A DNA stretch of 44,416 bases from Bacteroidales bacterium (lineage in GTDB: Bacteria > Bacteroidota > Bacteroidia > Bacteroidales > JAFGUD01): assembly GCA_016938685.1 (NCBI GenBank), contig JAFGUD010000494.1:1-44416 (forward strand), written 5' to 3'. Under the pieces are notes generated by a model. It ran no database searches. It was not told the origin of the DNA and saw only the letters and a program-made list of their open reading frames with translations. A program made the position numbers and the translations under genes. This document shows positions 16,698 through 24,574 of this stretch, piece by piece (the stretch's first letter is position 1; each line of letters starts with the position of its first letter).

Positions 16698-17099
16698 ATG
16701 AATCGTAAAATTATTTATTTCATAATTTTTGCTTTAATTATCGGAATATCAGTTTGGTCTTGCAACACAAACAAACACATTGATTTTTCAACAATAAAAG
16801 CAGACGACACAATTAAAGTAGTTTTAAAAGACACAATTTCGATTGAATTAGTTTCCAATCCTTCAACCGGTTACAAATGGAAGTACACCGAAAACGAATC
16901 CGAAAAAAACATAGTTTTTTTGGAAAATAATTACACTGCACCGGAAGGAAATAAAATTGGAGCAGCCGGAAAACAGGTTTTTACTTTTCTTGCAAAAAAG
17001 AAAGGAATGACTGTTATTGAACTAAAATACGCTCGTGGAAACGGCGAACCCGCCGAAACTCACACTGTTATTGTTGATGTAGTTAAAAGTCTTGATTAA
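16698..17099 (+). CDS. Chagasin/I42-family protease inhibitor lipoprotein
   Basis: A 133-residue lipoprotein with a signal sequence ending SVWSC (C22). The body is a chagasin-type inhibitor of papain-like cysteine proteases. It shows the signature NPSTGYKW (loop L2), a central GNKIGAAGKQVFTF stretch and the ELKYARG region (loop L6). The length fits the family (110-130 plus signal). Expected role: guarding the cell envelope against cysteine proteases, its own or from outside. The gene is divergent from the DUF6973-like gene and its stop overlaps the stop of the convergent HAD gene by 4 bases. No strong promoter box was found. Confidence 0.85.
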   Translation: MNRKIIYFIIFALIIGISVWSCNTNKHIDFSTIKADDTIKVVLKDTISIELVSNPSTGYKWKYTENESEKNIVFLENNYTAPEGNKIGAAGKQVFTFLAKKKGMTVIELKYARGNGEPAETHTVIVDVVKSLD

Positions 17100-17752
17100 C
17101 AAACAATATCAGATAAATTGATTTTTTGTAGAACTTTTTGAATTTCTGAAAAATCGTTTATCTGATATTTTTCACCTTTCAACATAGAATTTTCCACAAT
17201 CCTTGCAATAAAATGAACATTTGTTGAATTTGCTGCTTCTTTGTCTTTTATTCCATCGCCTATAAAAAGTACATTTTGCGGGAAGAGATTATTTTTAGTC
17301 AAAATTTCTGATATGTGATCGGTTTTTACTCGTGGCGAACCAAATAATTTGACAAAATATTTTTCTAGACCACGTAATCTTACGGTTTTTTCGAGTTCAT
17401 ACAATGGTGTTCCGCTTGAAACAAACATTTTATAATTCGTAAAGTTTTCTTCCAAAAAATCCAATACACCGTCAACAAAAGGAGCATCAACAATTCGTTC
17501 CATTACATAAGCAGAAAAATCCTTGTCAATTTCCGCAACATCTTTTTCGGAAAGGTCAATATTCAGGTACTTTTTATGCAGATATACAAACTTTTTGTAG
17601 CGTGACATTCCGGCGGTACTCTCGTGATATTCAACCGCAATTTTACTCAATTCTTCACCGTAAGGTAAATAAAGGCGAGCAAAAGCATCAGATTTTATTC
17701 CCATGCTATCCAAAATCACTCCGTCAAAATCAAAAATTATAGTTTCTATCAT
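17096..17752 (-). CDS. HAD-superfamily phosphatase (phosphoglycolate phosphatase/beta-PGM-like)
   Basis: A 218-residue cytoplasmic HAD hydrolase. Motif I is IFDFDGVILDS (nucleophile D8, acid D10). A helical cap (about residues 20-80) follows. Motif II is FVSSGTP, the conserved lysine is in SPRVKTD, and motif III is FIGDGIKDKEAA. This C1-cap layout is typical of phosphoglycolate phosphatase and beta-phosphoglucomutase relatives; the substrate cannot be told. The ATG at 17752 (MIETIIFDFDG) is preferred over the in-frame ATG 6 codons earlier because the core starts here. The leader back to the frameshifted ABM gene is built of short tandem repeats (see repeats). Its stop overlaps the chagasin gene convergently by 4 bases. 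Confidence 0.85.
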   Translation of the reverse strand: MIETIIFDFDGVILDSMGIKSDAFARLYLPYGEELSKIAVEYHESTAGMSRYKKFVYLHKKYLNIDLSEKDVAEIDKDFSAYVMERIVDAPFVDGVLDFLEENFTNYKMFVSSGTPLYELEKTVRLRGLEKYFVKLFGSPRVKTDHISEILTKNNLFPQNVLFIGDGIKDKEAANSTNVHFIARIVENSMLKGEKYQINDFSEIQKVLQKINLSDIVC

Positions 17753-17924
17753 AGTTAGTTTTTTAGTCATTCAGTTCACAGTCGGCAGTCCTAAGTTCGT
17801 AGTCATTCTATTATTCAAGATATTCTGTCATTCTATCATTCCATCATTCTATTATTCAGTCATTCAATCATTACTCGCAAACTCGTGAGACCGCTATCGC
17901 TAAGTTCTGTTGTTCTATCATTTC
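17753..17924 (-). repeat. Intercistronic short tandem repeats, ABM gene to HAD gene
   Basis: Read on the minus strand, the whole gap is repeat-like. It starts right after the ABM-frame stop with AGAACAAC-like units and continues as degenerate octamers (AGAATGAT, GGAATGAT, AGAATGAC). Then come ACTG-type units (GACTGCC, GACTGTG, AACTGAATGACT), and it ends AAAAAACTAACT before the HAD ATG. Copies are imperfect, but unit type, order and orientation match the arrays at 24846-25064 and 38199-38322. Confidence 0.75.
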
Positions 17925-18220
17925 TTAATTGCTTCTAATAACCGCTTCTGTAGACCAGGCATACGGTTTATCTGCAACCATTTTTTTGGTTTCTGCCCAA
18001 ACCTCATTAAAAAGCTCCGAATTTCTATAATCGGATAAATTTTGTTCATTATTCCAATGGCTGTAGGTGAAAAAAACATTTTTTTTTTAACATCCTGCAA
18101 AATTTCAACTTTTTGACAACCTTCAAAACTTGCAATTCTATTTACAATAGGCTTTATAAATACTTTAAAATCATCTGTTTTATCTTCCTGAAAGACCATT
18201 TTCACAATTCTTGTAATCAT
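17925..18220 (-). pseudogene. ABM-domain monooxygenase-like protein, frame broken at an A10 tract
   Basis: A dimeric alpha+beta-barrel (antibiotic biosynthesis monooxygenase, ABM/YgiN-like) protein of about 98 residues when corrected. The N-terminal half reads MITRIVKMVFQEDKTDDF ... FEGCQKVEILQDVKK. After a run of ten A (18079-18088 on the plus strand as T10) the family sequence continues only in another frame, as FFTYSHWNNEQNLSDYRNSE and then LFNEVWAETKKMVADKPYAWS, ending at TAA 17925. Reading straight on gives an unrelated tail ending at 17918. One base more, or two fewer, in the A tract restores the gene. It may be a pseudogene, a phase-variable tract, a site rescued by slippage, or a sequencing error. 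ABM proteins detoxify quinone-like compounds or are of unknown role. Confidence 0.8.
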
Positions 18221-18442
18221 TATTGTTTTTTTTGCAAAAATGGCAAATAGAGTTTATTTTTACAATTTTACATAAATAAAAATAAATTTGTTGTCTTAAT
18301 TATTCAATTGACTGTTTTAAAAAACTTTAGGCAAAACAAAAAACATCATTTATTGGTTTTACACTTTCCCAATAAATAAAAATCTGAAAAACAAAGACTT
18401 AAACAATAAAACACATTAATCATTCATAATTCAACATTTTTT

Positions 18443-19138
18443 ATGCTAATATTAAACATCGAAACTTCTACAACTGTTTGTTCTGTAACATTATCTGATA
18501 ACGAAAAAATTATTTCAGAAAAGATAAGCTACGAACCAAATTCGCATTCTAGATTACTTGCCGGATTTATAGAAAATATATTTAAAGAAAATAAAATTGA
18601 ACCATCTTCTATTGATGCTGTGGCAGTTAGCGAAGGTCCCGGTTCTTATACCGGATTAAGAATTGGAGTTTCCACAGCAAAAGGAATTGCTTATTCATTG
18701 AACAAACCAATGATTGCAGTTGACACCCTACAAATAATGACATTGCGGGCAATAGAACAAAATCCGGAATTGGCAAACGAACAAACTTTTTTTTGTCCAA
18801 TGATTGACGCAAGAAGAATGGAAGTTTATTCCGCTTTTTACGATTTTGAAGCAAATAAAATTTCAGAAACAACAAATATCATAATTGACGAACACAGCTT
18901 TTTGACTCCGTTACACAAAAAAAGAATAGTTTTTTTCGGAGACGGAGCAGAAAAATGCAAAACAATAATAACTCACGAAAACGCAATATTTACAGATGAA
19001 ATTTTTCCATTATCAACAAACATGGTAAATATCTCAATGGAGTATTACAAACAAAACAAATTTGTAGATGTAGCATATTTTGAGCCTTTTTATCTCAAAC
19101 CATTTATCGCTACAACACCCAAAAACAAGTTTATTTAA
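18443..19138 (+). CDS. tsaB: tRNA threonylcarbamoyladenosine biosynthesis protein TsaB
   Basis: A 231-residue ASKHA-fold protein that partners TsaD and TsaE to transfer the threonylcarbamoyl group to A37 of ANN-decoding tRNAs. It has the family start MLILNIETSTTVCSVTLSD (phosphate-1-like strand) and the signature VSEGPGSYTGLRIGVSTAKG (about 62-81), followed by the AVDTLQ strand. It lacks the metal-binding histidines of TsaD, as expected for TsaB. The length matches the family. The last codons lie inside the left arm of a hairpin whose T run merges with the efp promoter. tsaD and tsaE are not in the window. Confidence 0.93.
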   Translation: MLILNIETSTTVCSVTLSDNEKIISEKISYEPNSHSRLLAGFIENIFKENKIEPSSIDAVAVSEGPGSYTGLRIGVSTAKGIAYSLNKPMIAVDTLQIMTLRAIEQNPELANEQTFFCPMIDARRMEVYSAFYDFEANKISETTNIIIDEHSFLTPLHKKRIVFFGDGAEKCKTIITHENAIFTDEIFPLSTNMVNISMEYYKQNKFVDVAYFEPFYLKPFIATTPKNKFI

Positions 19139-19180
19139 TTAAAAAACAAACTTAAAATTGAATTAAAACTTGTTTTTTTT
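19121..19180 (+). terminator. Possible tsaB terminator overlapping the efp promoter
   Basis: AAAAACAAGTTT (19121-19132) pairs with AAACTTGTTTTT (19166-19177), with a 33-base loop and then more T. The left arm is inside tsaB (stop 19136-19138) and the T run touches the efp -7 box. Confidence 0.55.
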
Positions 19181-19188
19181 TAATTTTG
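19158..19188 (+). promoter_or_regulatory. Promoter of efp
   Basis: TTG (19158-19160), 20 bases, then TAATTTTG (19181-19188). Transcription would start just after, leaving about a 25-base leader to the ATG at 19218. This excludes an earlier in-frame start at 19170. Confidence 0.8.
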
Positions 19189-19217
19189 CACCAAATATTA
19201 ATTTTAATAAATCTTAT

Positions 19218-19784
19218 ATGGCTACAACAGCAGACATTAGAAATGGATTAACTATTATTTTCAACAATGATTTGTATAAAATAGTAGAATTTTTGCACGT
19301 AAAACCCGGGAAAGGAGCAGCTTTTGTTAGAACAAAACTAAAAGGAATCACAAACGGAAAAACTTTTGAATATACTTTTCAATCAGGCGCAAAATTAGAA
19401 ATAGCAAGAGTAGAACGAAGACCATTTCAATATCTTTACAAAGATGACATGGGATATAATTTTATGCACAGAGAAACCTACGAACAAATTGCAATACAAG
19501 AAGACCTAATAGAAGGAATTGAATTTTTGAAAGGAGAGCAAGAAGTAGAAATAGTTTTTGACGCCGACACAGAAACTGCTTTGTTTTGTGAATTACCTCA
19601 ATATGTTGTTTTAGAAGTAACATACACAGAACCAGGATTAAAAGGCGACACTTCATCATCTACTGCCCTAAAACCGGCAACATTAGAAACAGGAAACGAA
19701 ATTAAAGTTCCTCTTTTTATTAAAATCGGCGAAAAAATAAAAGTAGATGTTAGCAATAAATCGTACGTAGAAAGAGCAAAATAA
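19218..19784 (+). CDS. efp: Translation elongation factor P
   Basis: A 188-residue EF-P, which binds between the P and E sites to relieve ribosomes stalled at polyproline. The three beta-barrel domains are complete: domain I ([20 protein letters not shown] ... [16 protein letters not shown]), the OB domain with MHRETYEQI, and the C-terminal YVERA-type end. The modification-loop residue is a lysine (K32 in VKPGKGAA). The start at 19218 is fixed by the promoter at 19158-19188. The kinase at 10775-12625, with 11 consecutive prolines, is a likely client in this same genome region; that is an inference from known EF-P function. A GAF/SpoIIE gene follows after 79 bases of repeat-like leader. Confidence 0.95.
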   Translation: MATTADIRNGLTIIFNNDLYKIVEFLHVKPGKGAAFVRTKLKGITNGKTFEYTFQSGAKLEIARVERRPFQYLYKDDMGYNFMHRETYEQIAIQEDLIEGIEFLKGEQEVEIVFDADTETALFCELPQYVVLEVTYTEPGLKGDTSSSTALKPATLETGNEIKVPLFIKIGEKIKVDVSNKSYVERAK

Positions 19785-19797
19785 CAATATTATTAAG

Positions 19798-19863
19798 GAT
19801 TTAAAGTTATAAAGTTACCCAAACTATATAACTTTAAGCCTTATAACTTTCAACTAATTTTAA
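19798..19863 (+). repeat. AACTTT-type repeat leader before the GAF/SpoIIE gene
   Basis: Spacer built from recurring TATAACTTT / AAAGTTATA words in both orientations, ending CTTTCAACTAATTTTAA before the GTG start. The same vocabulary precedes tdk (23919-23955) and glyS (43289-43327). Confidence 0.5.
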
Positions 19864-21135
19864 GTGGCTAAATCATCAATAGAACGTTTACGCTTTTGTA
19901 ATTTTAAATTGCGAACTCTTTTGAATATTACACAGGCAATTAACCAAAACTTGCCAACAGAAGAACTATTAGCTACTTTTGAACAAATAATTTCCCAAGA
20001 ACTTAATATAGGTCGATTTTTATTATACTCAAATCTTGAAAAAAAGTGGGAACCAATACTCTTCTACGGAGTTAAAAAAGAAGATTACGAAAAAATCGAC
20101 ATTAAAAAAGACTTACTGCCTCTTACAAGCATCGAAATAACAATTGGCGAAGGAAACGATGTTTTTAGTGTTTTTGATTTTGTTATTCCTATTTTCAAAA
20201 ACAACGAAGTACTAGCTTATGTTTTAATGGGCGATATTGACAACGAACAAATTGGAGTAAGCCCATCTCTGCGACATTTACAGTTTATTCAAACTCTTAC
20301 AAATATTATATTAGTTGCTATTCAGAATAAAGGATTAGTAATCAAAGGAGTTGTTCAGGAACGCATGAAAAAAGAGCTGGAAATGGCTGCTAAAATTCAG
20401 GCAATGCTTGTTCCGTCATCAGATAATGTTCCCGATTTAGAACAAATACACATCAAGCCGTTTTACATGTCTCACTTTGAAGTTGGTGGCGATTTATACG
20501 ATTTCGGGCAAATAAGCAAAAGTGAAGTTTTCTTTTGTATTGCTGACGTTTCGGGAAAAGGTATGTCTGCGGCAATGATTATGTCTAATTTTCAAGCCAA
20601 CTTACGCGCACAACTAAGAACAAAAAATATTTCGTTGACACATGTTGTCGAAAACCTGAACAAAAATGTTTCAAAAGTTTCAAAAGGAGAACATTTTGTA
20701 ACCATGTTTTTGGCTAAATACAATATATACACCCAACGACTAATATACGTTAATGCAGGTCACCTGCCCCCTCTCCTATTTGACTACAAATCAGAAAGCC
20801 TCAACTATTTAACTTATGGTTGCCCCGGCTTAGGCATGTTAGACGAAATTCCTGAAATCAGAGTTGGAAAAATAAGAATTAAAAATAATTCTAAATTAAT
20901 TTGTTTTACAGATGGGCTTTCGGAATATTCAATAGAAGGAAAAGAAGATTACGGATTAACAATTGCAAAACAAGCAATGCAACAAAAGAATCTAAACATT
21001 GACCAAACTATTGAACACATTATTAACGTTCTAGATATCAATAAAGAAAACACAAATATCTGGGATGATATTACAATGCTTGGCGTACAATTTATTTCAA
21101 TTGACAGCACAATTTTGAACAAAATAAAAAAATAA
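19864..21135 (+). CDS. GAF-like plus SpoIIE/RsbU-type PP2C phosphatase
   Basis: A 423-residue soluble protein. Residues 15-155 resemble a GAF sensor (LLNITQAINQNLPTEELLA ... LTNIILVAIQNKGL). A short coiled linker (VVQERMKKELEMAAKIQAML) leads into a SpoIIE/RsbU phosphatase domain (about 190-412). Metal-binding acids are visible in EVGGDLYDF (D210), CIADVSGKGMSAA (D228), CFTDGLSEY (D350) and WDDITML (D401/D402). The usual role is dephosphorylating an anti-sigma antagonist or a similar phosphoprotein in response to a signal; no such partner is nearby. It starts with GTG at 19864; no in-frame ATG is near. It is the second SpoIIE-type phosphatase in the window, after the one at 8108-10378. Confidence 0.88.
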   Translation: MAKSSIERLRFCNFKLRTLLNITQAINQNLPTEELLATFEQIISQELNIGRFLLYSNLEKKWEPILFYGVKKEDYEKIDIKKDLLPLTSIEITIGEGNDVFSVFDFVIPIFKNNEVLAYVLMGDIDNEQIGVSPSLRHLQFIQTLTNIILVAIQNKGLVIKGVVQERMKKELEMAAKIQAMLVPSSDNVPDLEQIHIKPFYMSHFEVGGDLYDFGQISKSEVFFCIADVSGKGMSAAMIMSNFQANLRAQLRTKNISLTHVVENLNKNVSKVSKGEHFVTMFLAKYNIYTQRLIYVNAGHLPPLLFDYKSESLNYLTYGCPGLGMLDEIPEIRVGKIRIKNNSKLICFTDGLSEYSIEGKEDYGLTIAKQAMQQKNLNIDQTIEHIINVLDINKENTNIWDDITMLGVQFISIDSTILNKIKK

Positions 21136-21161
21136 TTTTTACTTAATTTAATAAATCGATC

Positions 21162-21833
21162 ATGTATAAAATTATCTTTTTTTTAATATTAGGATTTTTA
21201 TTTTCTTGTAATTTTGTTGACGTTTCTGACTTTTCAGAAAGCACCAAAATTTTCAACAACAATAATGATACCGCCACAAAATATATTGATTTTCCAATAT
21301 GCATCAATAAAGATTCTTCTGAATTTGTTGTTTTCCCTATAAAATACGATCAATCAAGAAACAAAGGCTACTACAGTTCTTACGAATACGATTATTACTA
21401 TGGAGAAATGAACTCTAATCTTATTTTTTACAACCTTAACAACGGTGACCACTACCTAATTGATGAAAATGACGTAAATATAAAATCTATTTCGTTCGTG
21501 TATTCTCAAAATTTAGGTCTTATTTTTTACACAGTAGCATCTGAAGATACAAATGAAGATGGTTTTTGGACTTTTCAGGATGATTCTCAACTTGCAGTTT
21601 CTGATAATCAAGGTAAAAATTACAGAATCATTACTCCGACAAACTTCAATTTATTAAGCTGGAATGTTTTTACAAAAAACAATTTTGTAATTGTCAGAAT
21701 GATTGAAGACACCAATAAAGATGGGAAATATGAATTAAAAAACGATAAAATAAAAATCGAAAAAATTGATTTAAAAAACTTTAATCAAGAAGAAATTTTT
21801 GACAAAGAATTTATTGAAAAAGCCACGAAATAA
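21162..21833 (+). CDS. Hypothetical lipoprotein with Asp-rich loops
   Basis: A 223-residue putative lipoprotein with signal MYKIIFFLILGFLFSC (C16). The body is rich in N, D and Y and likely beta. Two loops, EDTNEDGFW and EDTNKDGKYE, match the DxNxDG calcium-binding pattern of dockerin/EF-hand-like loops, so Ca2+ binding is plausible. I recognise no family. It lies 26 bases after the phosphatase gene and 71 bases before the DUF4476 gene, all on the plus strand, so it may be cotranscribed with the phosphatase. Function unknown. Confidence 0.7.
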   Translation: MYKIIFFLILGFLFSCNFVDVSDFSESTKIFNNNNDTATKYIDFPICINKDSSEFVVFPIKYDQSRNKGYYSSYEYDYYYGEMNSNLIFYNLNNGDHYLIDENDVNIKSISFVYSQNLGLIFYTVASEDTNEDGFWTFQDDSQLAVSDNQGKNYRIITPTNFNLLSWNVFTKNNFVIVRMIEDTNKDGKYELKNDKIKIEKIDLKNFNQEEIFDKEFIEKATK

Positions 21834-21904
21834 TTTTTTTAACCCCAAAACTGAAACAAAAACTGCGTTAAAGAGTTATTATAAAAAACATAAAAACTTT
21901 TGCC

Positions 21905-22600
21905 ATGAAAAAACTATTCTACATTTTATTTTTTGCACTAATTCCTTTTATTGCTAGTTCTCAATTTACATCTGATTTGGTGGTTTTTAATCCGACAGGA
22001 GAAACATTCAAATTATTTATTGGAAGTTCACCCGTAAATAATTATTTCTCAGGCAAAGTACGAGTAAACGACTTAGAAACAGGATATTACACATTAAACA
22101 TTGTTTTTCAAAACCAAAATATTCCTGATTTCAACTTAAATGTTTATGTTGAAGAAAACTCAGAAGTTGCAATTGCTTTAATCAAAAACGAAAACAACAT
22201 ATTTTATTCGGAAATCTTTGAAGCTTTAAATTACGCTAACAATTCAAATATTCATCAATTACCTGTCGACCCTCAACCAGACGAAATATTACAAGGAGTA
22301 GTTTTCTGCAGTTATCCTATGGAAGACGATGCTTTTGATAATGCAATAGATGCAATAGAAAATCAGGATTTTGACGGTGATAAATTAACTGTAGCAAAAC
22401 AAATAGCAATGTCAAACTGTTTGTTAGCAGCACAAGTGAAACAAATAATGATACTTATGGATTTTGAATCATCAAGACTGGATTTTGCTGAATTTGCCTA
22501 CACTCATACATTTGACCCCAACAACTATTTCATTGTAAACGATGCATTTGATTTTTCAAGTAGCGTAAAAAAACTCACAGAATATATCAGTTCATTATAG
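21905..22600 (+). CDS. DUF4476 secreted protein
   Basis: A 231-residue exported protein with signal peptide MKKLFYILFFALIPFIASSQ. The N-terminal half (20-100) is beta-rich, with NPTGETFKLFIGSSPVN and GYYTLNIVFQ, like the metal-independent beta domain that often precedes DUF4476. The C-terminal half (about 125-231) is DUF4476: DAFDNAIDAIENQDFDGDKL, AKQIAMSNCLLAAQVKQIM, DFESSRLDFAEFAY and VNDAFDFSSSVKKL. This family is common in Bacteroidota envelope proteins and has no known function. Length and start are typical. Confidence 0.85.
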   Translation: MKKLFYILFFALIPFIASSQFTSDLVVFNPTGETFKLFIGSSPVNNYFSGKVRVNDLETGYYTLNIVFQNQNIPDFNLNVYVEENSEVAIALIKNENNIFYSEIFEALNYANNSNIHQLPVDPQPDEILQGVVFCSYPMEDDAFDNAIDAIENQDFDGDKLTVAKQIAMSNCLLAAQVKQIMILMDFESSRLDFAEFAYTHTFDPNNYFIVNDAFDFSSSVKKLTEYISSL

Positions 22601-22636
22601 TGAAAAAAAACATTTCTGTAAACAAAAAAACTTATG

Positions 22637-22644
22637 TAATTTTG
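22637..22644 (+). promoter_or_regulatory. Possible -7 box for skp
   Basis: TAATTTTG, 82 bases before the skp ATG; the -33 region is weak. It would give a leader of about 75 bases rich in AACTAAC-like words. Confidence 0.45.
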
Positions 22645-22726
22645 GGAATATTTTTAGTCCTTTAAACTACAACAACTAACTTATATACGACTTAAAACCA
22701 ATTTATTAACATATAAAAAAAAATAA

Positions 22727-23221
22727 ATGAAACGTTTATCTTTAATTTTGATATTAGCATTTTCTTTAAGTATAGTATCCGCTCAAAAAGTAGCATATAT
22801 TCATCGTGATTCTGTTTTTAACAATATGCCCGAAGCTCAAAAAGCACAAGAAGAACTTAATGTTTTTTTAAATCAGGTTCAAACAGAAATAGAAACAATG
22901 CAAGGAGAATATCAGAAAAAAATTGAAATATTCAATCAAAATGTAAATTCATATACAGAATCTGTAAAAACAAACAAAGTCACTGAAATTCAAGACTTAG
23001 AAAAAAGAATTCAGGATTTTCAGGTAAATGCACAAACTGATTATCTGGCTAAACAAAAAGAATTAATTGTTCCAATCAGAGATAAATTTGACAAAGCAGT
23101 AGAAACTGTTAGACTGAGATTAAAATATGATGTTGTTATGAATATTGGTCCTGATGTTTTATACGTTAATCCCAAATTTATTATCACAGAAGATGTGATG
23201 AAAGAACTAGGTATAAAATAA
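22727..23221 (+). CDS. Skp/OmpH-family periplasmic chaperone
   Basis: A 164-residue periplasmic protein with signal peptide MKRLSLILILAFSLSIVSAQ. The mature part begins KVAYIHRDSVFNNMPEAQKA, the classic OmpH/Skp entry, and continues as long amphipathic coiled-coil helices (about 40-130) that form the tentacles of the trimer. The C-terminus (LRLKYDVVMNIGPDVLYVNP) returns to the beta body. Skp holds unfolded outer-membrane proteins on their way to the BAM complex. ispD follows after 5 bases, so the two are cotranscribed. Length and layout fit the family. Confidence 0.88.
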   Translation: MKRLSLILILAFSLSIVSAQKVAYIHRDSVFNNMPEAQKAQEELNVFLNQVQTEIETMQGEYQKKIEIFNQNVNSYTESVKTNKVTEIQDLEKRIQDFQVNAQTDYLAKQKELIVPIRDKFDKAVETVRLRLKYDVVMNIGPDVLYVNPKFIITEDVMKELGIK

Positions 23222-23226
23222 ATACA

Positions 23227-23916
23227 ATGAACAATTCTTTTAAACTAAATGCAGTTATTATTGTAGCAGGCGGTTCTGGTAAAAGAATGAAATCACAAAT
23301 CCCGAAGCAATTTCTATTACTTCGGGATTTGCCTGTTTTAATGCATACTATCAAAAAATTTTATGATTTTGATAATGAAACAGAAATTATTTTGGTTTTA
23401 CCCGAAAATCAATTTGAATATTGGGAAAACCTCTGTTTAGATTTTTCCTTTAAAATTACTCACAAACTTGTAAAAGGAGGTTCGGAACGTTTTTATTCTG
23501 TAAGAAATGGATTAAATTCAATTATAAGAAAAAACGGAATAATAGCAATTCACGACGGAGTTCGACCATTAGTTGATTTTGAAACAATAAAAAGAGGATT
23601 AGAATCTGCTTTTTTAAACAAAGCGGCTATTCCTGTAATTCCCGAATTAAGCAGTATCCGCATAATTGAAAACGAAAACAGCACACATTTCGACAGAAAC
23701 AAGATAAGAATTGTTCAAACCCCGCAAATATTTGATTTACAAATAATTAAATCAGCATATAATGTCGATTTTTCTTCTATTTTCACCGACGACGCCTCAG
23801 TTGCAGAAGCTTTTGGCCAAAAAATCCATTTATTCGATGGCAATATTGAAAATATAAAAATTACTACTAAATTTGACCTCGATTTTGCCAATTTTTTGTT
23901 GTCAAAACGTAATTAA
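23227..23916 (+). CDS. ispD: 2-C-methyl-D-erythritol 4-phosphate cytidylyltransferase
   Basis: A 229-residue enzyme of the MEP isoprenoid pathway that joins CTP and MEP to give CDP-ME. The nucleotide-binding signature VIIVAGGSGKRMKSQIPKQF (about 10-29) carries the catalytic Arg and Lys. AIHDGVRPLVDF and the C-terminal FTDDASVAEAFGQKIHLFDG with NIKITTKFDL are the other family blocks. It starts 5 bases after skp and is cotranscribed with it. An AACTTTC-rich spacer separates it from tdk. The length matches the family (225-235). Confidence 0.93.
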   Translation: MNNSFKLNAVIIVAGGSGKRMKSQIPKQFLLLRDLPVLMHTIKKFYDFDNETEIILVLPENQFEYWENLCLDFSFKITHKLVKGGSERFYSVRNGLNSIIRKNGIIAIHDGVRPLVDFETIKRGLESAFLNKAAIPVIPELSSIRIIENENSTHFDRNKIRIVQTPQIFDLQIIKSAYNVDFSSIFTDDASVAEAFGQKIHLFDGNIENIKITTKFDLDFANFLLSKRN

Positions 23917-23955
23917 CTTTCTAAACTTTTAACTTTCAAAATTTTCAACTAAACT
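23917..23955 (+). repeat. AACTTTC-type repeat leader before tdk
   Basis: The ispD-tdk spacer consists of AACTTTC, TAAACTTTT, AACTTTC and AAAATTTTC words and ends AACTAAACT before the ATG. It is the same type as the glyS leader. Confidence 0.5.
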
Positions 23956-24534
23956 ATGTTTTTAGAAAATAAATCTTTCAGAACAGAGAAAAGAGGTTGG
24001 ATCGAAGTGGTTTGCGGTTCAATGTTCTCAGGTAAAACCGAAGAACTAATCAGAAGATTACGTCGTGCACAAATAGCAAAACTTGACGTGGAAATTTTTA
24101 AACCTGCTTTAGACACTCGATATTCCGATACTGAAATAGTTTCTCATGATTCAAAAGCAATCCATTCAACTCCGGTAAAAAATTCTTCCGAAATCTTGGA
24201 TAAAATACAAGATGTTGATGTTGTAGGAGTAGATGAAGCTCAATTCTTTGACGAAGGCATAGTAGAAGTTTGTGAAAAAATGGCAAACAAAGGTATTCGT
24301 GTAATTATAGCCGGTTTGGACATGGATTTTCAAGCAAATCCTTTTGGTCCTATGCCAACTCTTATGGCTAAAGCTGAATTTGTTACAAAAGTTCATGCAA
24401 TTTGTATGCGTTGCGGAAATCCGGCTCAATATTCTCATCGTTTTAGCGAAAGTAAATCGGTTGTAGAGCTCGGCGAAAAAGACAAATACGAACCTTTGTG
24501 CAGAAGCTGCTACAATGAGGCAACTAACAATTAG
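23956..24534 (+). CDS. tdk: Thymidine kinase (type II)
   Basis: A 192-residue TK1-type thymidine kinase that phosphorylates thymidine with ATP (pyrimidine salvage). Walker A is [11 protein letters not shown] (about 20-30), the Walker B-type motif is [12 protein letters not shown], and the lasso/zinc domain shows [14 protein letters not shown] and CRSCYNEA, four cysteines for one zinc. The substrate loop follows, with [17 protein letters not shown]. The ten extra N-terminal residues ([10 protein letters not shown]) are usual in Bacteroidota. The stop is followed after 40 bases by yidD. Confidence 0.94.
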   Translation: MFLENKSFRTEKRGWIEVVCGSMFSGKTEELIRRLRRAQIAKLDVEIFKPALDTRYSDTEIVSHDSKAIHSTPVKNSSEILDKIQDVDVVGVDEAQFFDEGIVEVCEKMANKGIRVIIAGLDMDFQANPFGPMPTLMAKAEFVTKVHAICMRCGNPAQYSHRFSESKSVVELGEKDKYEPLCRSCYNEATNN

Positions 24535-24574
24535 TAATTTATAATTTCGAATCACTAATAAATATTCATAAGTC

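Noticed and set aside
17096-17099. 4-base convergent stop overlaps (also 26795-26798, and 9 bases at 32573-32581) as unusual
   Set aside because: Short convergent overlaps using TTAA-type stops are common in compact AT-rich genomes.
19218-19784. Unusual EF-P modification site
   Set aside because: The loop residue is the ordinary lysine in a standard PGKG context.
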